A stretch of 64,000 nt of DNA from Mesobacillus boroniphilus (GCF_018424685.1 NZ_QTKX01000001.1:992001-1056000), one strand, 5' to 3'. Positions 8,650 to 17,481 are shown, counted from the first letter of the stretch. Numbers and translations are program-made. The notes: a model not told the origin generated them from the letters alone.

Positions 8650-8735
8650 CGGAAACACTCCTCGAATGTATTGTACGAAACCTTAATGTATACGGTAACA
8701 AAATGAAGAAAAATGAAATTTTCACAAATCTGTCA

Positions 8736-8764
8736 TTGACTGAATAAAATTATAGCTTTATAGT
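8736..8764 (+). promoter_or_regulatory. SigA-type promoter of the siderophore importer operon
   Basis: TTGACT at 8736-8741 and TATAGT at 8759-8764 are separated by exactly 17 bases, an almost consensus vegetative promoter, about 65 bases upstream of the ATPase gene. Confidence 0.8.
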
Positions 8765-8782
8765 ATTCATTGTAACCGACAC

Positions 8783-8797
8783 TGATAATCATTATCA
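8783..8797. promoter_or_regulatory. Fur box (perfect 7-1-7 palindrome)
   Basis: TGATAATCATTATCA is an exact match to the Bacillus Fur consensus TGATAATNATTATCA. It lies just downstream of the predicted transcription start, so iron-loaded Fur should block initiation or escape. It may also influence the divergent reductase gene. Confidence 0.93.
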
Positions 8798-8830
8798 ATG
8801 AGAAAATGAAAAACTTTGGAGGGATGATGA

Positions 8831-9676
8831 ATGGTTCGATTATACACAGACCAATTGAATGTGGGATACGGGGAACGCACAATTGTGAATGACCTGACTT
8901 TAGAGATCCCCGATCAGCAAATCACGATTATCATCGGCCCGAACGGCTGCGGAAAATCGACTTTGCTTAAATCGATGTCACGAATCATTCCCCATCAGTC
9001 TGGCTCTATTTTCCTGGATGGTGCGAGTATCTCTAAAGAAGATACAAAGAGTCTGGCACGAAAGATGGCAATTCTTCCACAAACACCTGAAAGTGCAGCC
9101 GGCCTGACTGTAGGGGAATTGGTGTCATATGGACGCTTTCCTTATCAAAAGGGTTTTGGGAGGCTGACGAAGAAGGATCTGGAAGTCATTAACTGGGCTC
9201 TCGAAGTGACGGGGACGGCGAGTTACAAATACGAGCCTGTCGATTCCCTGTCCGGCGGGCAGAGGCAACGTGTGTGGATCGCACTCGCACTCGCGCAGGA
9301 AACGGAAATGATATTCCTAGATGAACCAACGACCTATCTGGACATGGCGCATCAGCTTGAGATTCTCGAGCTACTGCAAAAATTGAACAGGGAGCAAGGC
9401 AGGACGATCGTGATGGTTCTTCATGACTTAAACCATGCTGCAAGATTTGCCGATCACCTGGTTGCCTTGAAAGCGGGAAGCATCGTGAAAACCGGGTTGA
9501 GTGAAGAGGTCATCAATAAGGAAGTGCTCAGAGAAGTTTTTCAAATTGACGCTGAAATCGGGAGAGATCCACGTACAAATAAACCGATTTGCATCACGTA
9601 CAACTTACTTAAAGGAGAAGAAGAAAATGAAGAAATTACTTATGCCATTCCTGCTTATGCTGGTGCTTGTTCTTAG
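8831..9676 (+). CDS. Siderophore ABC importer, ATP-binding protein (FecE/FhuC/YusV type)
   Basis: 281 residues, the energising subunit of an iron-siderophore importer. Walker A GPNGCGKST (36-44), signature LSGGQRQR, Walker B MIFLDEPTT, and a switch His in VLHDLNHAA are all present. A GGAGGG site precedes the ATG. The end overlaps the start of the binding-protein gene by 50 bases, and two permeases follow, so all four parts of the importer are encoded here. Control by the upstream Fur box is expected. The specific siderophore cannot be read from sequence. Confidence 0.94.
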   Translation: MVRLYTDQLNVGYGERTIVNDLTLEIPDQQITIIIGPNGCGKSTLLKSMSRIIPHQSGSIFLDGASISKEDTKSLARKMAILPQTPESAAGLTVGELVSYGRFPYQKGFGRLTKKDLEVINWALEVTGTASYKYEPVDSLSGGQRQRVWIALALAQETEMIFLDEPTTYLDMAHQLEILELLQKLNREQGRTIVMVLHDLNHAARFADHLVALKAGSIVKTGLSEEVINKEVLREVFQIDAEIGRDPRTNKPICITYNLLKGEEENEEITYAIPAYAGACS

Positions 9677-10547
9677 CGCTTGTGGAGGCGGAGAGAAAAC
9701 AGAAAAATCAAGCGAAGAAAAGAAAGAAGATACACCAGAAACAATCACTTATCAATCTGAAAATGGTGCTGTAGAAGTACCTGCAAATCCAGAAAGAGTC
9801 ATTGTTCTCTCTTCTTTTGCTGGAAATGTGATGGCCCTCGATGTGAACATTGTTGGAGTGGATGCCTGGTCAAAAATGAATCCACGTTTTGAAAAATTGC
9901 AGGGCGTCGAAGAAGTGACAGATGAAAACCTGGAGAAGATCATTGAATTAAATCCAGACCTGATCATTGGTCTATCTAATATCAAAAATGTCGATAAGCT
10001 AAATGAAATCGCGCCGACTGTGACCTTTACATACGGAAAGCTCGGTTACCTGGAGCAGCACCTGGAAATCGGCAAGGTGTTAAATAAAGAAAAAGAAGCT
10101 CAAGAGTGGATTGAGAACTTCAAGGCAGACTCTAAAGCTGCTGGCGAAGAAATCAAAGCAAAAATTGGTGCAGACGCAACGGTTTCTGTTATCGAAAACT
10201 TCGACAAGGAATTGTACGTATTTGGCGACAACTGGGCTAGGGGAACGGAAATTCTTTATCAGGAAATGGGTTTGAATATGCCTGAAAAAGTGAAGGATGC
10301 AGCTCTTGAACCTGGTTACTATGCGATTTCCCCGGAAGTACTGTCTGAATACGCTGGTGACTATGTTGTTTTCAGCAAGAATGCAGAGGGAGATACTTCC
10401 TTCCAGCAAACCGAGACTTATAAGAATATCCCTGCCGTAAAGAATGACCGTGTATTCGAGGTAAATGCGAAGGAATTCTATTTCAATGATCCTCTTACAC
10501 TCGAATATCAGCTGGAATTCTTTAAAAAATCGTTCTTGAACCAATAA
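9627..10547 (+). CDS. Iron-siderophore ABC transporter substrate-binding lipoprotein
   Basis: 306 residues. A lipoprotein signal ends in lipobox LVLSAC, followed by an acidic, Lys-rich linker and a periplasmic-binding fold of the FhuD/BtuF class (PERVIVLSSFAGNVMALDV; a central helix at IIELNPDLIIG; end at DPLTLEYQLEFF). It captures ferric siderophore outside the membrane and delivers it to the permeases. The ATG at 9627 follows AAAGGAGAAG and lies inside the 3' end of the ATPase gene, indicating translational coupling. A 42-codon in-frame extension upstream has no ribosome site and would bury the signal peptide. Confidence 0.93.
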   Translation: MKKLLMPFLLMLVLVLSACGGGEKTEKSSEEKKEDTPETITYQSENGAVEVPANPERVIVLSSFAGNVMALDVNIVGVDAWSKMNPRFEKLQGVEEVTDENLEKIIELNPDLIIGLSNIKNVDKLNEIAPTVTFTYGKLGYLEQHLEIGKVLNKEKEAQEWIENFKADSKAAGEEIKAKIGADATVSVIENFDKELYVFGDNWARGTEILYQEMGLNMPEKVKDAALEPGYYAISPEVLSEYAGDYVVFSKNAEGDTSFQQTETYKNIPAVKNDRVFEVNAKEFYFNDPLTLEYQLEFFKKSFLNQ

Positions 10548-10555
10548 TAAGTAGC

Positions 10556-10582
10556 AGGAGGAATCTTTAGGGATTCCTCTTC
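10556..10582 (+). terminator. Hairpin after binding-protein gene
   Basis: GAGGAATC and GATTCCTC pair around a 5-base loop, followed by a short T/C-rich stretch. It may attenuate transcription into the permease genes, giving more binding protein than permease; the T tract is weak. Confidence 0.5.
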
Positions 10583-10644
10583 TTGCTGGATAGGAAATGG
10601 TTAAAATGATTCAGTTGGGAATAACGATATGGGGTATCTTAATA

Positions 10645-10855
10645 CAGCTCCAGCGCCTAGCCCCTCAAGTCGCTTGTCTAGCTGTGGCTCCTAACTCCTC
10701 GAGACGCTTCGGTCCTGCCAATGAAGTCAAAGACCGACTTCACTGGTCAGCCCTCCGAGGCACACGATGTGCTAGACCCGCCAGCCACAGGACGTGGCGT
10801 TATAGGCGGGCAGCGCGTGTCGGGGCTGAACGAGGCGCTTACGCTTTTTAATTCT
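10645..10855. repeat. Interspersed structured repeat element of Bacillus type (CAGCTCCAGCGCCTAGCCCCT ends)
   Basis: A GC-rich block unlike its surroundings begins at a CAGCTCCAGCGCCTAGCCCC-like end and finishes with GAGGCGCTTACGCTTTTT. The ends are partly complementary (GCGCCT with AGGCGC), and internal arms can pair (AAGTCAAAGACCGACTT; GCCAGCCACAGGACGTGGC). From memory, blocks with these ends are scattered through intergenic regions of Bacillus genomes. The 84-codon open frame across it is low-complexity and has no ribosome site. Here it separates the binding-protein gene from the permeases. Confidence 0.6.
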
Positions 10856-10875
10856 ATCAGAAAGATGAGATGCTT

Positions 10876-11883
10876 ATGATCAACCAAAACAGCTCGCTCT
10901 CCATGCTTATTAAGTTCGCTGCCGGAATCATCGTATTGTTCGGCAGTTTCATGGCGGCAATGATCTTTGGAGCTGCAGATACGACCATAAAGGAAATCTG
11001 GCTTACACTTACTTCAACATCTAAAACAGATACAATTACCATGATCAGGGAAATCCGGCTTCCAAGGGAAGTTGCCGCTATTTTCGTCGGGGCTGCCCTT
11101 TCGGTAGCTGGTGCGATCATGCAGGGGTTGACGAGAAATCCGCTTGCTGACCCGGGACTGCTTGGGCTGACTGCCGGTGCCAATGCTGCACTGGCTTTGA
11201 TTATGGCGCTTAGTCCTGCGGCCGGTTACCTTGTCATAACCATTGCTTGTTTTATCGGCGCTGGCGTCGGTGTAGTCCTTGTTTTTGGAATTGGTGCACT
11301 AAAGAAGGGTGGATTTTCGCCATTGCGAATCGTCCTGGCAGGAGCCGCTGTTTCGGCCTTTTTGTTTGCGGTAGCGGAAGGAATCGGTCTGTATTTTAAA
11401 ATTTCAAAGGATGTCTCGATGTGGACAGCCGGGGGACTGATGGGGACTTCATGGACGCAGCTGAAAATCATTGTGCCATTCATCCTGGTGGGGATTTTAA
11501 TTGCTTTTTACTTATCAAGGCAATTGACGATTTTGAGCTTGAGTGAAGAAGTAGCAGTAGGACTTGGCCAAAAGACGAACTTGATTAAATTAGTATTATT
11601 CATCGTTATTGTTTTACTGGCAGGCTCTTCTGTCGCACTAGTTGGGAACATGGCTTTTATCGGGCTGATGGTTCCGCATATCGTCAGGATGATCGTCGGT
11701 ACTGATTATCGATTCGTCCTGCCGATGTCAGCCTTATTCGGTGCCTCGTTCATGCTGATCGCAGATACATTAGGGCGAACAATCAACGCTCCTTATGAAA
11801 CGCCGATCTATGCAATCATTTCAATGCTCGGGCTGCCGTTCTTCCTGTTCATTGTCCGTAAAGGAGGGAAGAGCTTCACATGA
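10876..11883 (+). CDS. Siderophore ABC importer, FecCD-family permease 1
   Basis: About 335 residues with nine or ten membrane helices. Family hallmarks are REIRLPREVAAIFVGAALS, GAIMQGLTRNPLADPGLLG, and the cytosolic coupling motif near AVGLGQKTN. The end AFIGLMVPHIVRMIVG is conserved in BtuC/FhuB/FecCD permeases. It pairs with the next gene to form the channel. ATG 10876 is preferred because GATGAG lies 6 bases before it; ATG 10870 directly abuts that site. It follows the repeat element. Confidence 0.93.
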   Translation: MINQNSSLSMLIKFAAGIIVLFGSFMAAMIFGAADTTIKEIWLTLTSTSKTDTITMIREIRLPREVAAIFVGAALSVAGAIMQGLTRNPLADPGLLGLTAGANAALALIMALSPAAGYLVITIACFIGAGVGVVLVFGIGALKKGGFSPLRIVLAGAAVSAFLFAVAEGIGLYFKISKDVSMWTAGGLMGTSWTQLKIIVPFILVGILIAFYLSRQLTILSLSEEVAVGLGQKTNLIKLVLFIVIVLLAGSSVALVGNMAFIGLMVPHIVRMIVGTDYRFVLPMSALFGASFMLIADTLGRTINAPYETPIYAIISMLGLPFFLFIVRKGGKSFT

Positions 11884-12887
11884 TTCATCCGTCCATCATT
11901 AAAAAACAAAGAATAATCGTTGCCACTTTATTCGTTTTAATTATATTCACCATTGCTGCCAGCCTAGGACTAGGCTATTCTTCCGTTTCGTATGACCGGA
12001 TTTTGCCGACGATATTCGGCAATGGCACTTTTAAAGAAGAGTTTGTCTTGTTTGAGATCAGACTGCCGAGAATTATCGTGACGCTGCTGGCCGGTATGGC
12101 ACTTGCGATGTCAGGGGCGATTTTGCAGGGATTGACCAGGAATGACTTGGCAGACCCAGGAATCATCGGGATTAACTCCGGAGCAGGCTTAGGAATTGCC
12201 GTGTTCTTTCTCTTCTTCCCAATAGATGCCGCTTCGTTTGCGTATATGCTGCCACTGGTCGCGTTCGCTAGTGCTCTGTTGACCGCGGTTCTTATTTATT
12301 TATTTTCTTACCAAAAGGGAATCGGACTACAGCCTGTCAGATTGATTCTTGTCGGGATCGGATTTTCGATGGCACTGTCCGGTGCAATGATTGTTATCAT
12401 TTCCGCGGCAGAAAGGCAAAAAGTGGACTTCATCGCCCGCTGGCTTGCAGGAAATATTTGGGGAACAGACTGGCCGTTCATTACTGCACTTTTACCATGG
12501 CTCTTGATCCTGGTACCTTTTACGCTTTATAAGGCCAATCGTTTAAACCTTCTGAGCTTAAGCGACCCAGTCGCGATCGGTGTCGGAGTCTCGATTGAAA
12601 AAGAAAGAATTGTCCTGCTATTGACAGCTGTTGCATTAGCCGCGTCGGCTGTTTCGGTAACAGGCGGTATTGCCTTTATCGGATTAATGGCCCCGCATCT
12701 TGCAAAAGCACTGATAGGTCCGCGGAACCAGCTGTTTCTTCCAATCGCTGTTTTGATCGGCGGCTGGCTCTTGCTGTTCGCAGACACCATCGGCCGCAAT
12801 CTCCTTGAACCAGAAGGAATCCCCGCAGGAATCATGACCGCGTTGATAGGTGCCCCGTACTTTGTGTATTTGCTTTTAAAAAAATAG
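11880..12887 (+). CDS. Siderophore ABC importer, FecCD-family permease 2
   Basis: 335 residues, again with about ten membrane helices and motifs FEIRLPRIIVTLLAG, SGAILQGLTRNDLADPG and TGGIAFIGLMAPHLAKAL. The start codon overlaps the stop of permease 1 (ATGA), typical of coupled translation and 1:1 subunits. The gene order of ATPase, binding protein and two different permeases corresponds to the B. subtilis Yfi/Yfh plus YusV importer parts gathered in one operon. Confidence 0.93.
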   Translation: MIHPSIIKKQRIIVATLFVLIIFTIAASLGLGYSSVSYDRILPTIFGNGTFKEEFVLFEIRLPRIIVTLLAGMALAMSGAILQGLTRNDLADPGIIGINSGAGLGIAVFFLFFPIDAASFAYMLPLVAFASALLTAVLIYLFSYQKGIGLQPVRLILVGIGFSMALSGAMIVIISAAERQKVDFIARWLAGNIWGTDWPFITALLPWLLILVPFTLYKANRLNLLSLSDPVAIGVGVSIEKERIVLLLTAVALAASAVSVTGGIAFIGLMAPHLAKALIGPRNQLFLPIAVLIGGWLLLFADTIGRNLLEPEGIPAGIMTALIGAPYFVYLLLKK

Positions 12888-12894
12888 GTGGCTG

Positions 12895-12921
12895 GGACTT
12901 GTGCTAAACCGTCCCGTTTTG
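12895..12921 (+). terminator. Weak hairpin after the importer operon
   Basis: GGGAC and GTCCC pair around a 12-base loop and are followed by GTTTT. A second inverted repeat, GGCGTG with CACGCC, follows at 12920-12945. Both are plausible but not strong terminators. Confidence 0.4.
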
Positions 12922-13027
12922 GCGTGGAAACTAGACTTTTCACGCCATTGACGTCTATACGAAAGGGATTTAAGGGAAAATTGTGGTTTAAGCTTTTGAC
13001 TATGTACCCTTAATTCTTCATAAATAG

Positions 13028-13293
13028 GTGAGTGGAACATGGAAAAGTAACGTTTTTGAACAGATGGCCAAAAGATATGATACAGATGAAAGAATGGAAT
13101 TGGCTAAAGTGTTCTTTAAGGAAGTAAGATCAGAATTTCAAAATAGTGAATCAAATTCCTTAATAGACTATGGAAGTGGTACTGGTCTAATTAGTTTAGA
13201 AGTATCAGATTTAGTTGATTCGATCTTGCTAGTAGATTCATCAGAAACAAATGTTGGAGGCTGCAAAAGCTAAGATTTTTTAATAAAGGAATA
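13028..13293 (+). pseudogene. SAM-dependent methyltransferase, N-terminal remnant
   Basis: A GTG-started frame encodes the first 80 residues of a class I methyltransferase: NVFEQMAKRYDTDERMELAK, then motif I LIDYGSGTGLISLEV and motif II acidic end LLVDSS. The frame is then lost: an extra A in the run at 13249-13251 shifts ETMLEAAKAK out of frame, and a stop follows within 15 codons in either frame. The remaining 120 or so residues of the domain are absent, so this is a true remnant and not just a frameshift. Confidence 0.72.
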
Positions 13294-13330
13294 GTATAAA
13301 GTACGGTGAATAACTGTCTGTTCAACTGAT

Positions 13331-13372
13331 AAATGATGCGTTAATCCAGGTAGGATTAGGCGCCTTTTTTAA
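13331..13372 (+). terminator. Probable terminator after methyltransferase remnant
   Basis: GCGTTAATCC pairs imperfectly with GGATTAGGCGC around a 5-base loop and is followed by six Ts. Confidence 0.6.
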
Positions 13373-13476
13373 TTCCTTATTGAGCAAGCGGAACAGGTTA
13401 GTTTGAGAAAAGTTCACATTTACAAGAAGGTATAGAGTAAGCGGAATGGTAAAATTAAGAAAAAACGGGTGGTAGT

Positions 13477-13893
13477 ATGGATTATAAGTTCTTACCAACA
13501 AATAGATTAATTTGGTCCATTTCCTTTTTACTAATGATTATTCTACTTGCAGGTTGCAGCGATGAAAAACCATATGAAATCACTAAATCTGAAAGTAATG
13601 TAACCGAACTGGATGATCGACTACAATTAGAATTTGAATACGAAATCAGCAATCATAGTGATGAAGATTATTATTTTTCACTGGTTTTCCCATACTACAT
13701 TCAAAGGTCGCTTATTACCGATTATGGAATAGTAAGGTTGCCCGCAAATACCTCGACTACTGGAGTAGCCGTTATAAGTGTTAAAAACTCAGGAGCGGAA
13801 TTGACAGAAGAAACAGTTGAGTTAATAAAGAATGGAAAACTTCCTTTTGTAGAACAAATTTTAATTGGAAATACAATTAGTTTAAACCCTTAA
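13477..13893 (+). CDS. Hypothetical lipoprotein
   Basis: 138 residues with a signal peptide and lipobox ILLAGC, giving a surface-anchored protein. The mature part is a single predicted beta-sandwich (DDRLQLEFEYEISNHSDEDYYFSLVF), resembling general Bacillus lipoproteins that follow the pattern of a carbohydrate- or protein-binding fold. I do not recognise a named family. GGGTGGT lies before the ATG at suitable spacing. The C-terminus ends abruptly at SLNP, and the following 320 bases contain only broken coding fragments. Confidence 0.7.
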   Translation: MDYKFLPTNRLIWSISFLLMIILLAGCSDEKPYEITKSESNVTELDDRLQLEFEYEISNHSDEDYYFSLVFPYYIQRSLITDYGIVRLPANTSTTGVAVISVKNSGAELTEETVELIKNGKLPFVEQILIGNTISLNP

Positions 13894-14369
13894 ATTTCTA
13901 TGAAGCTAATAGAGAACAGGCAGAAGCCCAGATTGACGCAATTGCCATTGAGGTAGGGAAGTGGTTAGAGAAACACTCTAGCTTTTTTAATAAGATGGAG
14001 CGGTTATTCTTTAATTCCTGTGAGGGTTCTAACTCTTTTAGCCCAGGACCTTAAAAACTATATGAAATTAATAGGTCATAAAAAATTAGAGAATAAAACA
14101 GCGGAGATAATGGTGTTAAATCCGAAGAGCGTTTCAACTGGGTTAGTAGTTGGATTTGTACTCACAACATTAGTTTATTTTAGATTTATAAGCAAAATTA
14201 AAATGCAATTGACTTAGCTGATGATAATTCGACAGACACGTGTGATACTTCAAGAAGAAGATTGCTCCTTTTGTTGAAATAAAAAGCAGGTTTATGGAAG
14301 AAGGAATCCAAATAACCGACTCTAACGGATACTATTAACCATAGAAATTTAATATCAAGGGAGCTAAAA
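13894..14369 (+). other. Region of broken coding fragments
   Basis: At about 13903-14053 one frame reads like the C-terminal end of a protein (EANREQAEAQIDAIAIEVGK then WLEKH) but has no start. A 65-codon frame at 14020-14217 ends in a membrane-like stretch (GLVVGFVLTTLVYFRF) and has no clear ribosome site. At 14256-14330 a short fragment resembles another protein end. I see no intact gene and regard the stretch as gene remnants. Confidence 0.4.
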
Positions 14370-14725
14370 ATGAAGTATTTTTGTGAACAGGAAGATTCCT
14401 ACAAGTTAAAGGTCGAAGGTGATGTCGGAGCAGACCCTATATGGTGTAGTCATTGCGGCTGTAATTTTGATTTAGATGATATACCGATCTCAAAAAATTT
14501 AAAAAGAGAATTGAGCGATTGGGCAAAAAATACGGTGAATGGATTAAATGGGATTTAGATCAAATAACTGAAAATGGTGTTGTAATAGAAGAAGAACATA
14601 ATAGACAAGGTGCTTATTTAACTGAAAAAGTTAGGTTAGAGCTTAGCGATAAATATAGAATAAAGTTTTCACCTTCGACAATGGGAAGAAGTTATGCAAA
14701 TTATAAACGCTTTGATAGCAATTAA
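14370..14725 (+). pseudogene. Small CxxC protein split by a frameshift in an A run
   Basis: The first frame (14370-14558) starts after AAGGGAG and encodes MKYFCEQEDSYKLKVEG followed by DPIWCSHCGCNFDLDDIPIS, a zinc-ribbon-like CxxC segment. The second frame (to 14725) continues with YGEWIKWDLDQITENG and LTEKVRLELSDKYRIKFSPS. They overlap at the A6 run 14525-14530; seven As would join them into one protein of about 117 residues. The joined order matches a conserved uncharacterised Bacillus protein as I remember it. Treat as one gene pending read-level confirmation. Confidence 0.72.
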
Positions 14726-14852
14726 GGTGCGGCCTGTGTGGGTAACACTCTTTTTTCTTAATGAGGGAGATAGTAAAGGAAGGTAATTTGATGAGGTACA
14801 ATAATAAATCTCATTATATATAAGTTTGTGCTATGGGTTTCTCGATTTGTAA

Positions 14853-14912
14853 TAAATAAAAAATGATGACTAAAAAAATTCTTTATTTGAATCCTTTTGA
14901 GTCATCATTTAC
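14853..14912. terminator. Long-loop inverted repeat between convergent genes
   Basis: AAATGATGACT and AGTCATCATTT are perfect complements with a loop of about 28 bases, with A/T runs inside. It lies beyond the ends of convergent genes and could terminate both. Confidence 0.5.
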
Positions 14913-14933
14913 TTCTACTAACAGTGTGGAAAG

Positions 14934-15363
14934 TTAAATTGGTACAATTTGACCTCTAATCTCACCTGCTGGATTTTGTTCAGTATGTGCATTAACATAA
15001 GTTAATTCTTTTTCCATGAATTTTATTAAATCTTCTACAGTTTCTATACCTACGTCATTTTTTACTATATCGTCATCCGTAATAATTCCTGTAACAGCAC
15101 CTCTTCTTGTCGTAATACCATTTTGTTCCTCAAGGGTTTCTAAGTCAGCACCAAAAAAGAAATACTATTACCGGTCCATTAACACCACGTTTACCAAAGT
15201 GGATATGTGCTTGAACAAAGTTTTTAATGTCTTCAACTTCTAGTGCAAACTTTATCTTAGTTCTATTTCTATTAGCTACAAATTTTGCAAACCCAAAAGC
15301 ATTAGTTTTTACAGGAGGGACTTCATTTTTACCTTTTAATCTTGCTTTAAAGAATTTCAGCAT
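14934..15363 (-). pseudogene. CHRD-domain protein split by a frameshift in a T run
   Basis: From ATG 15363 (GGTGA upstream) the frame reads FFKARLKGKNEVPPVKTNAF, a CHRD-domain start, then VQAHIHFGKRGVNGPVIVFL, and stops at a frame break. The other frame continues with ADLETLEEQNGITTRRGAVT and ends NAHTEQNPAGEIRGQIVPI, the typical CHRD end. Dropping one base from the run of six (A run 15153-15158 on the plus strand) restores a single protein of about 142 residues. CHRD domains occur in chordin and in bacterial proteins of unknown function. No signal peptide is visible. Confidence 0.8.
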
Positions 15364-15480
15364 GTCAATCACCGCTCTTTCATGTATTTAATACAGTTTA
15401 TGAAAGGTGATTTTGATTTGTATAGGTTCGGTAACTATAAAACAAGTATGGATAGCAGAAAGAAGAGTAAGGAGTGAAAT

Positions 15481-15812
15481 CTGACAGAAACAAAACTTAG
15501 GGTAATGCTGTGCCTTAAAAAGGTAGTGAGACCAAATATCTGGCGCAAGATCATGTGCCCAAAACAAGGAAAGAAGGACTTATTAGCAATCCGCCGAATA
15601 CAAAAAGGGAAAATTAGTGTATCAGGTAGGGATAACATCTCGGACAAAAAGCCTATCAATGACACAATAGAACATATGAGTAAGATTGAAGGGTACCTGA
15701 CTGATGCAGAACTGAATAAATTACCGGTACCTTTAAGATATTTTGGCCACTTATATTTGGTTACTTTTCTCTATCGATACTATTTATCATAATCGCCAAA
15801 TTGTTTACCTAA
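15481..15812 (+). pseudogene. Hypothetical small protein, probably frameshifted
   Basis: An AAGGAGTG site at 15469-15475 lies before CTG 15481, with ATG at 15505 in the same frame. The frame codes for a basic N-terminus, then IEGYLTDAELNKLPVPLRY, and ends at 15792. In the next frame the sequence after about 15755 reads FGYFSLSILFIIIAKLFT, a good membrane helix ending at 15812, which suggests a one-base frameshift near 15755-15760. I do not recognise the family. The evidence for a real gene is modest. Confidence 0.35.
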
Positions 15813-15973
15813 TCGTTGGTTTCCATTGCAGGCAGCATAAGAAATTTTGGTTTATTGGGCTTTTTATGGAGGACTGGTACTATTCTCACAGCTAGGACAG
15901 AACCAGTAAATTGGAATATTGCATTCGTTTCAGATAAGATTGAACTAAGTCATATACTTAGGGGAGAATGGGA

Positions 15974-16993
15974 ATGGCCAATTCTAACTATCAGGTTAAA
16001 GTTGATAAAAATGAGTTTGTTTGGAATAGCCAGGAAGGAGAACTGACTTTTGATGGAGCTCCTGCACTGCTTTTTTGGGATTCAGCGATCGAGCTGTTTT
16101 TAAAAACGATTGAAGAAATTTCCGGAAGCGATGTCTCAAAGACAGTCTATGAAGTGACCGGATTTCGGATGGGACATCTTGTAAGCTCTTATTATGAAGG
16201 CAGAAGCGATGTGGTTCAGCTTTTGAGTGAATATAGTGATATCTACAAGAAGGCCGGCTGGGGAGTTTTTGAGATTCATGAGTACTCTTTTGAAGAGAAA
16301 AGGGCTGTCGTGAGAATCCGAAACAGCTGGGAACACCGTATTTTCAAGCTTGCTGATAAGAATGAAGCAGGGGTGCTGCTGCCGAGCCATTGGGCAGGGA
16401 TTTTTAGTGGTCTATTCAAACAGGATATGTGGTATAAGATGGTGAAGAGCCAGCTTGAAGGACATGATTACGATGAAATTGAAATTTTCCCATCGACTAT
16501 GACAATCTCTCACAATATTCATGAACTAGCTAGAAAGAAAGAACAAGAAAGTATCCTGGAATTGGAAAAGAAGGTGAAGGAACGGACGGAAGAGCTCAAT
16601 TCTTTGGTTCAGGAGCTATCCTCACCAGTTATCCCAGTTCTTAATGGCATACTCGTTATCCCCTTGATTGGAGCATACAACGATGAACGGATTAGCAACT
16701 TGATGGAAAAAGCCTTGGTTGAACTCACCAGGCGCAAGGCTAAATACCTATTAATCGATTTAACAGGAATCAAGCATGTCGATTCATACACCATCCATGG
16801 CATTCAAAAATTGATCCAATCCATCCGTCTGATTGGAGGACAATGCTTTATTGTCGGCGTGTCAGCTGAACTGAGCATTCAAATCCTTAATTCAAATGTG
16901 AACCTTAAAGGAATCCAATCGTTCTCAAGCCTGCAGCAAGGCGTGGAATTCGCCATCCAGCAGAATGGGTATGAATTGGTTAAAAAGAAATAA
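15974..16993 (+). CDS. RsbR-like stressosome protein with N-terminal sensor domain and C-terminal STAS domain
   Basis: 339 residues. The C-terminal part (about 215-335) is an RsbR-type STAS domain (ELSSPVIPVLNGILVIPLIG; LLIDLTGIKHVDSYTIHGI). A coiled coil (KEQESILELEKKVKERTEEL) links it to an N-terminal domain of about 185 residues (FDGAPALLFWDSAIELFL; YEVTGFRMGHLVSSYYEG), probably of the V4R (4-vinyl reductase) type rather than the globin fold of RsbRA. Such proteins join the stressosome that controls SigB. The residue equivalent to the regulatory Thr after VD is Ser. ATG 15974 is preferred: GGGGAGA lies 7 bases upstream. Confidence 0.85.
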   Translation: MANSNYQVKVDKNEFVWNSQEGELTFDGAPALLFWDSAIELFLKTIEEISGSDVSKTVYEVTGFRMGHLVSSYYEGRSDVVQLLSEYSDIYKKAGWGVFEIHEYSFEEKRAVVRIRNSWEHRIFKLADKNEAGVLLPSHWAGIFSGLFKQDMWYKMVKSQLEGHDYDEIEIFPSTMTISHNIHELARKKEQESILELEKKVKERTEELNSLVQELSSPVIPVLNGILVIPLIGAYNDERISNLMEKALVELTRRKAKYLLIDLTGIKHVDSYTIHGIQKLIQSIRLIGGQCFIVGVSAELSIQILNSNVNLKGIQSFSSLQQGVEFAIQQNGYELVKKK

Positions 16994-17003
16994 TTATAAG
17001 GCT

Positions 17004-17035
17004 AAACCGGGAATTCCAGGTCCAGCCTATTTCTT
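17004..17035 (+). terminator. Imperfect terminator after STAS gene
   Basis: GGCTAAACC and GGTCCAGCC pair with mismatch around GGGAATTCC-like loop sequence, followed by TATTTCTTG. A diverged copy of the same gene end and hairpin is found at 32728-32825. Confidence 0.5.
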
Positions 17036-17280
17036 GTTAGTTTTCTGCAACATCTGCAAAGTATAACGATTTTCTTTGATTCGATGCCATTTTTAGAAAC
17101 GTAACATGGTAGTAGAGTAGAAGTATTTCGAACAACTTTCTGATCTTGTTTCTCACTACTTCTCTCATTATGTAATAACAGCCAATGAAATGTACCATTC
17201 TTGACAAAGTTTTTACCACTGAATGACATAAAATGTACTAATGAATGACAGAAAAAATATAACATAACTGGAGGTTAAAA

Positions 17281-17481
17281 ATGGTCATACAATCTAATAT
17301 GTCTCCTAAAGCAATTGTTGAAGTGTGGGAGATTACAGCACCTATTTTGGCAGAATTTAATGTACCCTTAACTAATAAGTCATTAGAAAGCATTGTTGAA
17401 TCTGAGATTCTTCCTAAACTTCTTAATAAATTAAATGCTGCTGTCGAAAGTTCAACGGCTACTTGTGTAGAAGGTGGTTGA
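17281..17481 (+). CDS. Small hypothetical protein
   Basis: 66 residues after a clear TGGAGG ribosome site. The sequence (MSPKAIVEVWEITAPILAEF; ESIVESEILPKLLNKLNAAV) is predicted helical and acidic, ending STATCVEGG. I do not recognise the family; similar short helical proteins occur in Bacillus without known role. It stands alone between the two RsbR-like genes. A GGAGTA-GGT-TACTCC hairpin follows at 17501-17515. Confidence 0.6.
   Translation: MVIQSNMSPKAIVEVWEITAPILAEFNVPLTNKSLESIVESEILPKLLNKLNAAVESSTATCVEGG

Noticed and set aside
9501..9626. Extended start of the siderophore-binding protein
   Set aside because: It would place 42 residues before a clear lipoprotein signal peptide and lies inside the ATPase gene.
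10597..10851. 84-codon open frame over the GC-rich block
   Set aside because: No ribosome site, biased Arg/Ala composition, and it lies in an interspersed structured element.
15816..16046. 76-codon frame before the first STAS gene
   Set aside because: It overlaps the STAS gene in another frame, has no ribosome site and resembles no family.
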